A DNA stretch of 64,000 nt, from the NCBI GenBank assembly GCA_903995115.1, contig LR877171.1, positions 195,001 to 259,000 of the forward strand, read 5' to 3'. The stretch comes from Angomonas deanei. Lineage: Eukaryota; Euglenozoa; Kinetoplastea; Trypanosomatida; Trypanosomatidae. The position numbers and the translations under genes were made by a program. Each line of letters opens with the position of its first letter. Positions within the stretch are counted from its first letter, which is position 1. Of this stretch, positions 18,736 to 29,000 are shown piece by piece. The notes beneath the pieces were generated by a model, which did no database searches, was not told where the DNA came from, and saw nothing but the letters and a program-made list of their open reading frames with translations.

Positions 18736-18961
18736 TTCCCTTTTTGGCAAAGTTTTTCTGTAAATACTAGACAAAGAGAGAGAACAGGAAAACACATTGT
18801 AAGCAGCCACGTTTTCATGGACAATTTGGGAGAAGTGTAAACGAAATAATAATAATAATAATAAAACGGTTTAATGAAAAGAACACATCGACGTAAAAAC
18901 AAATCATAAAAAAAAAAAAAGCATTCTCTTTTATTTCTTTCACTCTTTTTTTTTTTTTTCT

Positions 18962-21010
18962 TTAATGCCTTTCTTTCCCAAGCGGTTTCACCTTGAGCTC
19001 CACCATCTTGAGCACTCTTTCCGACTCCACCTTCTCCGCGTCCGTTAGCTCTTCCCATATCACATAGAGGAAGGCGGCAATGATGAGTAGCACGATGGCA
19101 ATAATGCTGCAGTACCACGGGGCACCCCCGCTGTCCCCCGCCACGTTCCACGAAGGGACAATGACGAGCATGAACGCCGTCAGTGGAGAGGACAGTTGGG
19201 TAACGATAGAGCACAGCGCAACGCTGTAGTGGTTGAGGTACGCGCAGCCGGTGTAGGTGAGCACAAATCCGAGGGTGTAGAGAAATCCAAAGGCAAAGTT
19301 TTTGGGAATAGTAAACATGCAGACGACGCCGTCGGTGAAGTTGTCCCACGTGTCGTGAACGCTCTCGCTGTTCCCCCACCACGGGAGGGCGTCCGCCGGC
19401 AACATGGCAATCGTGCACATTACCTGTATCGTCGTCTCCGTCGCGAGCATGAACAGCTTGACCGCCGTGTCGTCACCCTGGTGGTAGCGGATGGAAACCA
19501 CTTCCTCCGCGGCCCCTGGCGTGTCTTCCTCGACCTCACCCCCTATCAACATGGGCGTGGGATCGCGGGGGCTGCTCAGGATAGAGTTGAAGTGGAGGAT
19601 GGGGGTGGGGTGCATGCTGGAGAAGTGCGACGTGTACACCGGCGGATCCCGTGCCTCGGCGAAGGAGGTGAACAGACTGTTGTTGGCGGTGCCGGCGGGG
19701 GGTGGCGTGGAGCGGCCGCGAGGGGGGAGGACGAGGGTGGGCCCTAACTCATCGCTGTCCTCTCGCTGTAGTCGCTCGTCGGAGTCGTCGAGGTCGCTGC
19801 TGCTGATGCTGCGGTGACCGCTGCTCACCTCGCGTGTGCGGCGCTTCGGCCGTCCGCGGTGCTCTGGGGTGGTTTCGTTCACCACCGCATCCACCACGCC
19901 GTCCTTCTTTTCTGCCGTGTGCATCGGGGATCGTCGTGCAGGGAGACTACGACGGTCAGTGGTTGGTTCCACCGTTACGGCCGGACCCTCTCCGTCCTCC
20001 CTCACCGCACCGCTGCCGGTAGTGGCCACGTCACCGCGGTCAAAGCGGACACGGAGCCAATGAATAAAGTTGTCGTCGTAGGTGTACAAGATCATGTACA
20101 GGGACTGCCATACATTCATTAAAACACGGAACGGCATGGAGGCAAAGAAGATGAGAATCCACCACTTCCCGTCGCCCATGTGCTCCGCATTGGTGATGAA
20201 ACCGTAGAGGCAGGCGGCGAGGATACCCAGAATGGTCAGCACAAACACCGCAATGATGTACACGTTGGTGTAGGTGCGGGTGTCTTTCAAAAAGTATTTG
20301 GAGAAAAAGACCGCGTACAATGGACAGAGGTTGGTGAACAAGGCCTGCAACACTTCCGAGGTGTACGAGGCGGCGTAGGTGGCCATCCAGCTGTTCAGCA
20401 TATCCATGAACCCAATACCGAAAATAAGAAACCAGCCTTTTGCGTGTCTGGCAAACTTCAAATCCGGCTTTCGTATCACCGCGTACACACTGAACAGAAT
20501 GACGAAAAAGAGATTGAGCAAAATGGCAGGAATGGCAAAGGACGTGTAGTTACCGGGCGTCTCTCCGGGGAAACTCACCAACCAAAAGTTCAGCATTAAA
20601 ATTTGAAGAAAGTTACCCACCATCACCGAAACCACTAAACTGATGACGAACAAAAGATGCCGAGGGGGCATCGCCTTTGCTCGTCGTATGACTTGTCTGC
20701 CGGAACGGAAGAGCGAAAAGAGAACAGACGGCGTGCGGTGATTGGTAGCGTTCTCATGGCTCTCGTACACCTCCCCCTCTTCCTCCTCGGTCGTGCCTTT
20801 TACAAAAATGTCATCCGCGAGGGGATCTAGTTTGCTGTGCGTCTTGTCGGTCCCCTTATTGAGGCTGTCAGGGCTGCCACTGGGGTTCGATAACTCATCT
20901 GCTAGAAACAAATGATCGCTTTGTACGGCATGCATCACGTCACTATTCCTAACACCGTTAGGGCGTGCCTCTTCCTCGTGGGTGGGTTCTACAGCGTTTG
21001 TTTTATCCAT
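18962..21010 (-). CDS. CRT-like transporter 1 (drug/metabolite transporter superfamily)
   Basis: The 682-residue membrane protein has about ten hydrophobic segments in two blocks. The first block runs from about residue 120 (HLLFVISLVVSVMVGNFLQI) through SWMATYAASYTSEVLQALFT and NLCPLYAVFFSKYFLKDTRT. The second lies near the C-terminus (FGFLYTLGFVLTYTGCAYLN and on). The segment between TM3 and TM4, with residues that select the last helix pair, matches the chloroquine-resistance-transporter-like family. That family exports small solutes from acidic vacuoles in Plasmodium and thiols from plastids in plants. A long polar loop of about 180 residues (Ser/Thr/Asp/Arg-rich) splits the two blocks and would be cytosolic or lumenal. 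The start at 21010 is chosen over 21079 because the upstream stretch (MYIHLHIYIHLIDTP) reads as AT-rich leader. A paralogue lies at 26969-28693 on the other side of the retroelement. Confidence 0.7.
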   Translation of the reverse strand: MDKTNAVEPTHEEEARPNGVRNSDVMHAVQSDHLFLADELSNPSGSPDSLNKGTDKTHSKLDPLADDIFVKGTTEEEEGEVYESHENATNHRTPSVLFSLFRSGRQVIRRAKAMPPRHLLFVISLVVSVMVGNFLQILMLNFWLVSFPGETPGNYTSFAIPAILLNLFFVILFSVYAVIRKPDLKFARHAKGWFLIFGIGFMDMLNSWMATYAASYTSEVLQALFTNLCPLYAVFFSKYFLKDTRTYTNVYIIAVFVLTILGILAACLYGFITNAEHMGDGKWWILIFFASMPFRVLMNVWQSLYMILYTYDDNFIHWLRVRFDRGDVATTGSGAVREDGEGPAVTVEPTTDRRSLPARRSPMHTAEKKDGVVDAVVNETTPEHRGRPKRRTREVSSGHRSISSSDLDDSDERLQREDSDELGPTLVLPPRGRSTPPPAGTANNSLFTSFAEARDPPVYTSHFSSMHPTPILHFNSILSSPRDPTPMLIGGEVEEDTPGAAEEVVSIRYHQGDDTAVKLFMLATETTIQVMCTIAMLPADALPWWGNSESVHDTWDNFTDGVVCMFTIPKNFAFGFLYTLGFVLTYTGCAYLNHYSVALCSIVTQLSSPLTAFMLVIVPSWNVAGDSGGAPWYCSIIAIVLLIIAAFLYVIWEELTDAEKVESERVLKMVELKVKPLGKERH

Positions 21011-21578
21011 TTTGGAAAAATTATTTTTATTTTTTGGCGTATCAATCAGATGAATATATATATGGAGATGTATATACAATCGTCAGCGTAATGTTTTTTT
21101 TTTTTTTTTAAATTTGTGTGTCTAAACGGTAGTGATATACTAGTTTTATCAAAACAGGTTTTCAACGACAACGATACAATCAACAGTTAAAGCAATTTTT
21201 TTAAAAGTGTAATTATTAACAGTTGTGGACCAGAAGGGGATTAAAAAGGAAAAAAAAAAAGAAGAAAGAATGAAAAAGTGAACTCTTGTATCAGAGTTAC
21301 TTTTCCGCAACGGGCTGTGAATAAAAATTCAAAAAAAAAAAAAAAGAAGAAAAAAAGGAAAAAGAACGCTAAGAGAAGGAAAAACGGCGCGTTCTGCTTC
21401 TCTACTGTTTTCCTATTTTTTAAAAGAAGATACCAGAGAGAGAAAGAAAGAAAGGTGAACACCGCATTAAAGATAGTTGAGTAGTGCTAGAGAACGACAA
21501 TAATAAAAATAATAAACAACCGTACCTTTATTATTCGAAAAGTCGGTAAAGCAACTTGTAAACACACAGCATACGAAA
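21011..21578. other. Intergenic region, no gene seen
   Basis: AT-rich spacer between CRT-like gene 1 and the retroelement, with A/T homopolymers (for example 21091-21110 and 21331-21345). It should hold the leader of the minus-strand gene. I see no RNA gene or open frame worth reporting. Confidence 0.6.
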
Positions 21579-22239
21579 GAATAAGAGAGAGTGGAGAGAA
21601 TAGAACAATTATTTACTTGGCTTCGGCCCTTCATCCTAACATCATTTCTCTCTGTTTTATATATCTTACCTAGTTTTAGAGTCAATCGCTTGATTGTTTC
21701 TAGGAAAACCACCCACCCACCCCCAAGGCCCGCCACGACTGCGACCCTTGGAAATTTGGGAAATTTAAGGGTTAAAGTTTTCTACGCACTTCGTATGTAT
21801 ATCTACTAACAGGTGTAAAGCAAATAGGAATAATAAGGAAATTAATATGTAAATTGAAATTACTTCGCTTGTTATATGATGTTAGGATTCTTTGGCCGAA
21901 GACGAATAACAAAAATTAACGATATTTTATTCTCCAAGCCTTCATAACTGTTCCTCTCACCTGCCTCACCATTCCCTTCGCAAGCTCATCGAATAAGAGA
22001 GAGTGGAGAGAATAGAACAATTATTTACTTGGCTTCGGCCCTTCATCCTAACATCATATAACGAGCGATTTAATTACAATTTGAATCAACATATTAATTT
22101 CATTATTATTCCTAATTATAAAAATTATTTTCTATATTATAAACCATGTTTAATTTGCTTTACACCTGTTAGTAGATATACATACGAAGTGCGTAGAAAA
22201 CTTTAACCCTTAAATTTCCCAAATTTCCAAGGGTCGCAG
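21579..22239. repeat. Left terminal repeat block of the retroelement
   Basis: Three repeat relations are visible. A 67-bp direct repeat (21579-21645 and 21991-22057) begins GAATAAGAGAGAGTGG. An 87-bp inverted repeat (21739-21825 and 22153-22239) lies on either side, making most of the block a large palindrome-like structure centred near 21990. A 108-bp unit (21883-21990) is repeated directly at the other end of the element (26780-26887). A 62-bp unit (21644-21705) is present there in inverted form (26711-26772). Split, inverted terminal repeats with an internal complementary region are typical of DIRS elements, which replicate through circular intermediates. Confidence 0.85.
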
Positions 22240-25013
22240 TCTCCCCTTCGCATGTTATACCCCTTCGCAAGTGTAATGGGAGAGGGAGCTATCAAACGAG
22301 AAGGAGCATCAGCAGGATTGTTCTCCGATTTAATGTATCGGTATTCTGCCTGGATTGACCGTTTGTTTAAAACGTCGGCCACTTCTTGTAACTCATAAGA
22401 TAAAGCACCGGATGTGGAAACCCCTTTTCGTATAGCCCCAAGTACAGACGTATTGTCTATAAGTATTCGTATATGTTTGGGCAGATGGTGCAGAAAGGAT
22501 AAAATACCCAACAACAACGCCCGCGCTTCCATAGAATTAATCTCGTTAGGAGTCGATTCCCACCGACTCCCTGCAATGTATACGGGACCGTTCTCCACGA
22601 ATAAGATCGCGCCCCAACCTTGGAAGGATGCGTCGGATACGAGTGTAACCCGTGGTTCAGGAGAGTAGGCGACGATCACTCTTGGAGTGTTCGCCACCAA
22701 TGTATCCCTTAACTGAGTAGCCCAAAATAGTTTCCCTTTGCTCCACTCCAGTCTGTCTTGCAGCGTAATATATCCATGGTTCAACATACTGAGCACACGT
22801 CTCACGAATTTAAAGAAAAAGTAAAATCGAAATAACGTGATTCCAAGAACTGATGCTGCGTAAACTGCACGAGAACCAAATGCTTCCAACTCCCGAACCG
22901 TCATATCCTGGAAGGAAACGGCTTCGCGAAGACGGCGCTGGGTCTTCTCTCCCAATTTTACGGTATGATTATCGTGATTAAAGTGTACCCCTATGAAAGT
23001 ATACTGAGTAACTAGCCGTTCAACCTCACCTAAAGTAACTCCTCCCTCCCCAGCGTTGCTGATCACTGATTCCGTCCATGTCTGGACGTCCTCACGGCTA
23101 CCCGTAATGCGGATATTGTCAATCCAGACTTCTACCTTAACGGAAGGCGGAGCGCGGAACTGCTCCTGCACCACCGAAGGTACCCCTGCGATCACCGACG
23201 TGAGAAGTTGCATAATTTCCGGACTTGCCCTATAACCCATAGGAATCCGAGCGACCTCATAAACCGTACCATCTTCCATCATGCAACGGAAAAGGTGGCG
23301 TGCCGTCTCAGGCACCGGAACCTGGTAAAAAGAGGCCTTCAGGTCCAATAACGATGCACAAGGTGCTAAAACCGGATCCATGTATTTCGATATGTGTTCT
23401 AAGGGAACGTCCGCCCCATACCCATCAGATAAGTTCTTATCCTTCGGCCAGGCAATGAATCGTCGTCTCAGTCCTGTCGCCTTTTCCTCAATAACGGAAA
23501 AAGGCTGAATCCACCCCTTAGTGGGTAATTCTGAAGCCGGTACTAAGATGCCAGCCTCGCACAGCTTTTGTGCATCCCCGGCATGTAATCTTTTCCCTGG
23601 GACGGTGGCGCCCCCATCCCCCCCAGGAGTATGTAATAACTCCATCAGGGAATCCAAACGCTGGAGCGTTTGTCGATTCATACGTGCGCGCAATGACCCA
23701 AAATCCAATGCCGACACGTTGACCGCTTGAAGCGGAATCGAATGCTCTTCCTCAGAAGAAGCCACTCTACTAACCTGAGCACGCCGTAAGATGGTGTGCC
23801 CCGAAAAAGGAGGTAAATGATCCTCCGTAAACCAATCTCTATCTCTTACCATGGAAATAGTAGATTGTCCAACCGGCCTGGGAGAAGGTGTGTCGCCGTC
23901 AAGTTGGTCACGGTAGGTCCTAAGTACCTCACCGTGGATTGCGGGATCGCCAGAGGATCGGCGTGCATGGCCAGTGCTACCACCAATCTTGGATCCAAGT
24001 TCTCCGCTTGTGCAATCCGTGCTGCTTCCTGCACGGCCCCCCTTTTCAGCGAATGTGCCGTGTAGCCCAATGGTTTCAGGCGTTTGGCCATCTGCGTCGT
24101 GTTTGTCTGGGTAATCAGCCCGTCGTCCCCGACCATCGCCTTCAGACGCAACAGCTCCCGAGCCATGTCCCCTTCGAACTTCACGTACCGATGAGCCCTG
24201 TTGGGATTCAGCTTGGCGGTCTTGGGAACCGCTGCCCAGTCTAAAATCACGGACCCGTCCTTCTGTGGGAGGAGATTTTTTCCCCGCAAGCCATGTATCT
24301 CCCCCCAGCGCGAGGCCGTCGCGTACGCCAGCCGGAGAACTGTCCCCTCCGCCCATGAAGGGGACTGTCTCGACCAGAGTCTTCATGTCCTCTGGTGTGA
24401 TGGGTGTGGCCTGGTTCGTGTCTTCCTTCATAGACCGCTTCCGGCACCCTGCCAGATACGCGTCCAGCGTCGAGATCTCCTTGGTCAGAAGAGATTTTAA
24501 GGTCGTCCCGTACTGTAGGCGTGTGGAGTACTTGAAGTTGTGGGCTTCCAAGAACTCGGGAATGGCGTCCAGATTTACTGGTAAGTCTGTCTCCTGGCAG
24601 TACGCCAAGAACTGCCTTAACAACGATTTTCTTTGCTCCCATGTCGACTTCTCGTACATGTCCGACGCTACCTGGTTTACACATTCCCGAATCCGCGCCC
24701 TCTCCGGTGATACCGCCTCGTTGGAGTCCCACCACATTCTGGTGTCGTTCACCGAGGTTCCTTCCGGCATCGTCGCGAGAGGTCTGCTTGCCATCCCGAG
24801 TATGTTGGTATGGGGCACCCGTTGTGCTACCTTGCTCAATGACGTTGCCTGTGGCCCCAACGACGCTACCTTGAGCGGGGCCCCTTTCTGATCGACCGTA
24901 GCGGCGACGCCCTCGTGCAATAAAGTGCCCTGGGGCATTAACCTTGGCCCCGCCTGCATCCTGGCGGTGGGGGCTCGTGCGAACGCGCCCAGAGGCGTGA
25001 CGGGGGGCGCCAT
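22203..25013 (-). mobile_element. Recombinase and RT-RNase H part of the VIPER/DIRS-type element
   Basis: The upstream half contains a tyrosine-recombinase region: an N-terminal SAM-like helical domain, then a catalytic domain with the spaced His, Arg, His and Tyr typical of the family. The downstream half contains reverse-transcriptase blocks (a palm segment with LLDLKASFYQVPVPE and a central IPMGYRASPEIMQLL) and then an RNase H domain with VSDASFQGWGAIL, MEARALLLGIL and a closing NNPADAPSR, as in DIRS elements. The two halves lie in partly overlapping frames. Fossil status: looks close to whole. Confidence 0.8.
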
Positions 25014-26638
25014 TCATTGAGGCGCCCCCCTTTTCCCGTTTTTTGGAACAGCCTGCCCCGGTCGGTCCATGATAGCACGGACCTCTCCTCCGGACCCGGC
25101 AGCCCGCGCCGGACAAGAGGCCTTTTTGTGTCCCAATTGTGACACATGAATGTAGAGGAAGATTTTGTGGGACCTTTTGGTGTCTCCTTCTTTCCCCCCC
25201 GCGCCAACGCCGCTTGAATGTCCTTAAAGTTGAAATCCTGCGCCGTCACAGCGGACAAGAATTGATTATAGTTATAATTATATTTACCACCGTGGATGGC
25301 ATAATACAGCTTTAAAGCGGCTCTCGAACCCAGGGAGGACTCGTCCTCCCACATGCTGGGATTAGCAATGGCATTGTCAATCCACAACTTCACCTCCTTA
25401 AAGGCGTCGGCCACGGTCGTCGTGTAGGGTTGATTACCCCCCAAATACAGATCAAGCAAAAACTGATGCCGCTCGAAAGCGTCCTTGTTCTCGAACCAAG
25501 GCCTCCATGTCGATATGTCAGCCGGATCGAAAGCCAAGGAGGATGCTTCCTCTTGCGTAAACGGGGAACCCATCATCTGGCGCTCTCGTGGCTCACCCTG
25601 GGGGTACCGGGGTACGACCGGCTGGGCCGCTGTCGTTCTATCCTGAGACGCGCCGAGAGCCTTGGAAGTGTTATCCAAACGCTTCCCCTGCGCTATACAT
25701 GTTCGGTGCAAAGCGTTCAACTGATACCGTATAGAAGGCAAATCTGCCGAGATCTTTTTGACTTCAGCGTCCAAATTGGACACTTTCCCGTGTTCCACGG
25801 AAAGCGCGGATATGTGCTCCATCAATCTCTGGATGTCCAAACCTTGCTCATCCTGGCCCTCTGCCATCTGGGATTCCTTCAAGGAGTCGACAAAGACCTT
25901 CAACCCCGCCTCCGTCACAGCCTTCTCCTCTATAGCCTCTAAACGCTGAAGTAAGGTAGCCTCGCGCTCCTGTGCCGCCTTGGTAACCTCATCCATCTGC
26001 GTCCGAGTAAACGCTTTCGCGGATTCTTGGAGCTGTTCCGTCATATCCTTGACTTCCTTGGACGTGTTTCCACGTTCATTTCGTAACTCCATCAGTTGCA
26101 TTTGGGGTGTATTGATTGTCTGGTGTGCGCCTGACAGACTCATTTCCAGTCTATTCACGAGCTCCCGCAAGCCTTGTAATTCGGCGTTTAACGCCGTCAT
26201 CCCAACTTGATATCGGGTATCCGCCTGTTGGTACTGGCTCTGTGCCTCGTTGCGAAGGTTGTAAACCTCCACCATGGTCTTCTCCTGGAAGCCGCTGAAA
26301 TCCTTGCGAATGTCATTGGCCATCCAGGCCGTCTGTGCGTAACTCTGGTACAGAGTCGCATCAGCAGTCGTCTCTATGAGACGCTTGAGGAGATCCTCCT
26401 GGGGCTGTATGGCCCGGATCTCGCACTGGGGGTTTGACCATGTCACTGGTTGGTCAAGTAGGACCATGTGAAGGTCATCAGTCCCCCGCTGGACATTTAC
26501 CGTCACCGTAAACGGCTGTCCGGACTTTTTGTCAACGATGGTGAATACGAATTGTCGTACTTCACCTTCCTGCATAGCTGAAAAAACGTCATATCCGACC
26601 ATAGGCCAGGTCTCGGAGGTGACGGGTATCAACGCCAT
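24938..26638 (-). mobile_element. Gag-like part of the VIPER/DIRS-type element
   Basis: About 566 codons. The N-terminal part is beta-rich. A long coiled-coil stretch with heptads follows through the middle, then a Gln/Pro-rich hinge and a compact helical segment. It sits first in element order, where the family carries its gag-like protein, and its end overlaps the following region. Assignment rests on position and coiled-coil character rather than on a recognised motif. Confidence 0.65.
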
Positions 26639-26710
26639 TTTTAAAGAACGATAAACAAAAAATATAACGAAAAACTTACGTAAAAACTAACTAAATATCC
26701 ACTAACTTTT

Positions 26711-26887
26711 TCCTAGAAACAATCAAGCGATTGACTCTAAAACTAGGTAAGATATATAAAACAGAGAGAAATATAATAATAGGATTCTTTGGCCGAAGAC
26801 GAATAACAAAAATTAACGATATTTTATTCTCCAAGCCTTCATAACTGTTCCTCTCACCTGCCTCACCATTCCCTTCGCAAGCTCATC
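26711..26887. repeat. Right terminal repeat block of the retroelement
   Basis: It consists of a 62-bp unit (26711-26772), the inverse of 21644-21705, followed by a 108-bp unit (26780-26887), a direct copy of 21883-21990. The copies appear identical by eye. The block ends at CTCATC, directly followed by a run of about 20 A at 26888-26907. Confidence 0.85.
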
Positions 26888-26968
26888 AAAAAAAAAAAAA
26901 AAAAAAAAGCAATAAAATTACTGATATTTAAAAAAACAATCAAACGCTACGTGTGTATAGATAATGGT

Positions 26969-28693
26969 CTATTCCTCCGTTACAATTTCGGTTTGCTCCA
27001 CTCTCTCCTTCAGTCCATACATTTTTAATTTCAAATCCAACTCCCCTCGTACTTTTTCTTTTTCCGTCAGCGATTCCCACATGACATAAATAAACGTACC
27101 GACGGTCATGAGGAGCACGGAGAGCACACTTACCCACCAGGGCGCCAGCTGCTCCTCCACGTTGAGGGCAGGGACTAGCACGAGGAGCAGCGCCGTCACC
27201 GGCCCGGACAGCTGACTCACCATGGAACAGAGCGTCACACTATACTGATTGAGATACGCCGCCCCCACATAGACCCCGACGAAGCCAGCGCTGTAGCCAA
27301 TGCAGCACTGCAGGTTGTTCGGGCAGTACCAGACACAGCGCAGGCCGTCCTTGAAGTGCAGGAATGCCTCCGCGACAGAACGGCTCCCACCATACCAGGG
27401 AAGGGCATCCATGGGCAGCCACAGGAGCGTGAAGAGACACTGCAGGACGGTCTCACCGGCCAACATGACCAACTTGACGGCGGTGTCGTCGCCGTGGATG
27501 ATTTCAGCGCCGCGGGGCTGATCGGGTTGAAACAATGGAACAAGAGGGGTCACCTCCTGCTGGTCTTCTTCCCTATACTCGTGATGGTCATCATTGTAAT
27601 CTTCTCGCTCCTCCCGCTCAATGCGCTCTGCCATCACTTTATAATGATGGGACAAGTACGGTTGAGAGGTCGCGCCGCCTCGCTGACGATGCTGCAGGAT
27701 GTGCTTTACCTGCTCCTCTCGCCCACCGGAGTTGGGGTGACCCTCCTCCATGTATAGCTGTGCGACGTAGGCGAGGAATTCGGGGTCGTGTGTGTAGCGT
27801 GTCATGTAAAGAGTTTGCACCACGTTGAGAAGGACCACAACAGGGACGGAAAGGGCAAACAGCAGAGACCAAATACGAACTTCCATCGGGGAGTCGTCGC
27901 CTCTATTATTCCAACTACCATTCCCGCTATCGCTATTCTCGCTAGCGCTACTGTCCTCGGTAGAAGAAGAAGTCTTCATGGTAAGGTTGGCGATAGTGGC
28001 CACCAGCACCCCAGCGGAAAGGAGCGCAAAACTACTCCTTATATAACGATTATTGTAACTTCTGTACTTGTCCTTCAATATCGTTTTGGTGAAGAAGGCG
28101 GCATAGAGGGGAACTAGCGCCGTGAAGGTGGCCTGCAACACCGGTGGCGTGTGTGCTGCCGCGTAGACCGCCAAAGCACTGTTGAGCGTATCCAGCCAAC
28201 CAGCGAAGGTGAGATATTTCCAACCGAGCGCCTGCCGTGCAAAGCGCAGGTCGGGGCGATAAATAATCATGTACAAGATCAACAGCACCACAAAAAAGGC
28301 TGAGAAGACAAACCCCGACACGGCAAACATGGTGTAGTTACCGGGACTGGAGGGGAACTGCAGGAACCACCAGTTGAGCATAATGATCTGCGTCGCATTG
28401 CCGCCCATCAATAGAATAATCAACACAAAAATAAACAACAAGCGTAACTTTCCGGTTCGTGCGACACGTCCGCAGAATGTTTTCAACATTGGTAGACAGT
28501 TGCACATTGAAGTTCTATTCTCGGAGGAAGCATTGTTGTTGTAGTCGGCCGGAAGCAGCTCAATGTCACTTTCCCCTACAAACGCCGCCTCGCTGATATC
28601 CACCACGTTAAAGTTATTGATGTTCATACTGGGGTAGCTCGGCGACAGGGGGTACGAGTCCGTGAGGTGCACGCTAGGGGAGTTGGAGTCCAT
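26969..28693 (-). CDS. CRT-like transporter 2 (drug/metabolite transporter superfamily)
   Basis: The 574-residue paralogue of the 18962-21010 gene has the same two hydrophobic blocks: LRLLFIFVLIILLMGGNATQ, NSALAVYAAAHTPPVLQATF and TALVPLYAAFFTKTILKDKY in the first, and GFVGVYVGAAYLNQYSVTLC and LLVLVPALNVEEQLAPWWVS in the second. The middle loop is polar and shorter, with an EREEREDYNDDHHEYREED charged stretch. Both proteins keep a GDDTAVKLxMLAxETxxQ motif just before the second block, which marks them as one subfamily. Transported substrate is unknown; family members act in acidic organelle or plastid membranes. The start at 28693 avoids an AT-rich leader that reads as spurious hydrophobic residues. 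One short run of Asn (NNN) occurs near residue 55. Confidence 0.7.
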   Translation of the reverse strand: MDSNSPSVHLTDSYPLSPSYPSMNINNFNVVDISEAAFVGESDIELLPADYNNNASSENRTSMCNCLPMLKTFCGRVARTGKLRLLFIFVLIILLMGGNATQIIMLNWWFLQFPSSPGNYTMFAVSGFVFSAFFVVLLILYMIIYRPDLRFARQALGWKYLTFAGWLDTLNSALAVYAAAHTPPVLQATFTALVPLYAAFFTKTILKDKYRSYNNRYIRSSFALLSAGVLVATIANLTMKTSSSTEDSSASENSDSGNGSWNNRGDDSPMEVRIWSLLFALSVPVVVLLNVVQTLYMTRYTHDPEFLAYVAQLYMEEGHPNSGGREEQVKHILQHRQRGGATSQPYLSHHYKVMAERIEREEREDYNDDHHEYREEDQQEVTPLVPLFQPDQPRGAEIIHGDDTAVKLVMLAGETVLQCLFTLLWLPMDALPWYGGSRSVAEAFLHFKDGLRCVWYCPNNLQCCIGYSAGFVGVYVGAAYLNQYSVTLCSMVSQLSGPVTALLLVLVPALNVEEQLAPWWVSVLSVLLMTVGTFIYVMWESLTEKEKVRGELDLKLKMYGLKERVEQTEIVTEE

Positions 28694-29000
28694 TTTTTTT
28701 GATAATATTCGTAATAATAATAAAAAAAGCAGTTTGCTGTATTTAGGAAAGAAATGAAAAGACAGAGAGTCATAATAATACATTTTTTAAAAAACCATTC
28801 CCAATACAAAAATACATAAAGAGAATAACATTTCTGTATTACTGGTACAATTTTCTTTTTCTTTTTTATAATTACAATTACGTTAATATGATCGCGAATC
28901 GTGCATAAAAAAAAAATGTATATATTTTTTTTTTTTTAAATATAAATGTGACACCGTTACAAATAAAAAACGGCTTTTTTTTTCTCTTTTTCCATTTCTC
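28694..29000. other. Intergenic region, no gene seen
   Basis: AT-rich spacer of about 300 bases with T-rich and A-rich runs and an ATAATAATAA stretch; it should hold a splice acceptor for the CRT-like gene 2. No gene seen. Confidence 0.6.

Larger units (their letters stand above)
21579..26887 (-). mobile_element. VIPER/DIRS-type tyrosine-recombinase retroelement
   Basis: About 5.3 kb, oriented on the minus strand and inserted between the two CRT-like genes. Parts in element order: a right-hand terminal block, a gag-like protein with long coiled coil (26638-24938), a tyrosine-recombinase region (about 24830-23846), a reverse transcriptase with RNase H (about 23800-22203), and a complex left-hand repeat block. 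There is no DDE or integrase-type gene. A recombinase with reverse transcriptase and inverted, split terminal repeats defines the DIRS order, whose trypanosomatid members are VIPER elements. Coding regions overlap in different frames, as this order commonly does. It looks nearly whole, with perhaps one or two breaks, and the identical terminal repeats suggest it is young. It has no poly-Asn runs. Confidence 0.85.

Noticed and set aside
22003-22206. Short plus-strand frames in the retroelement's left end
   Set aside because: They arise from the repeat block, are duplicated with it and have no recognisable content.
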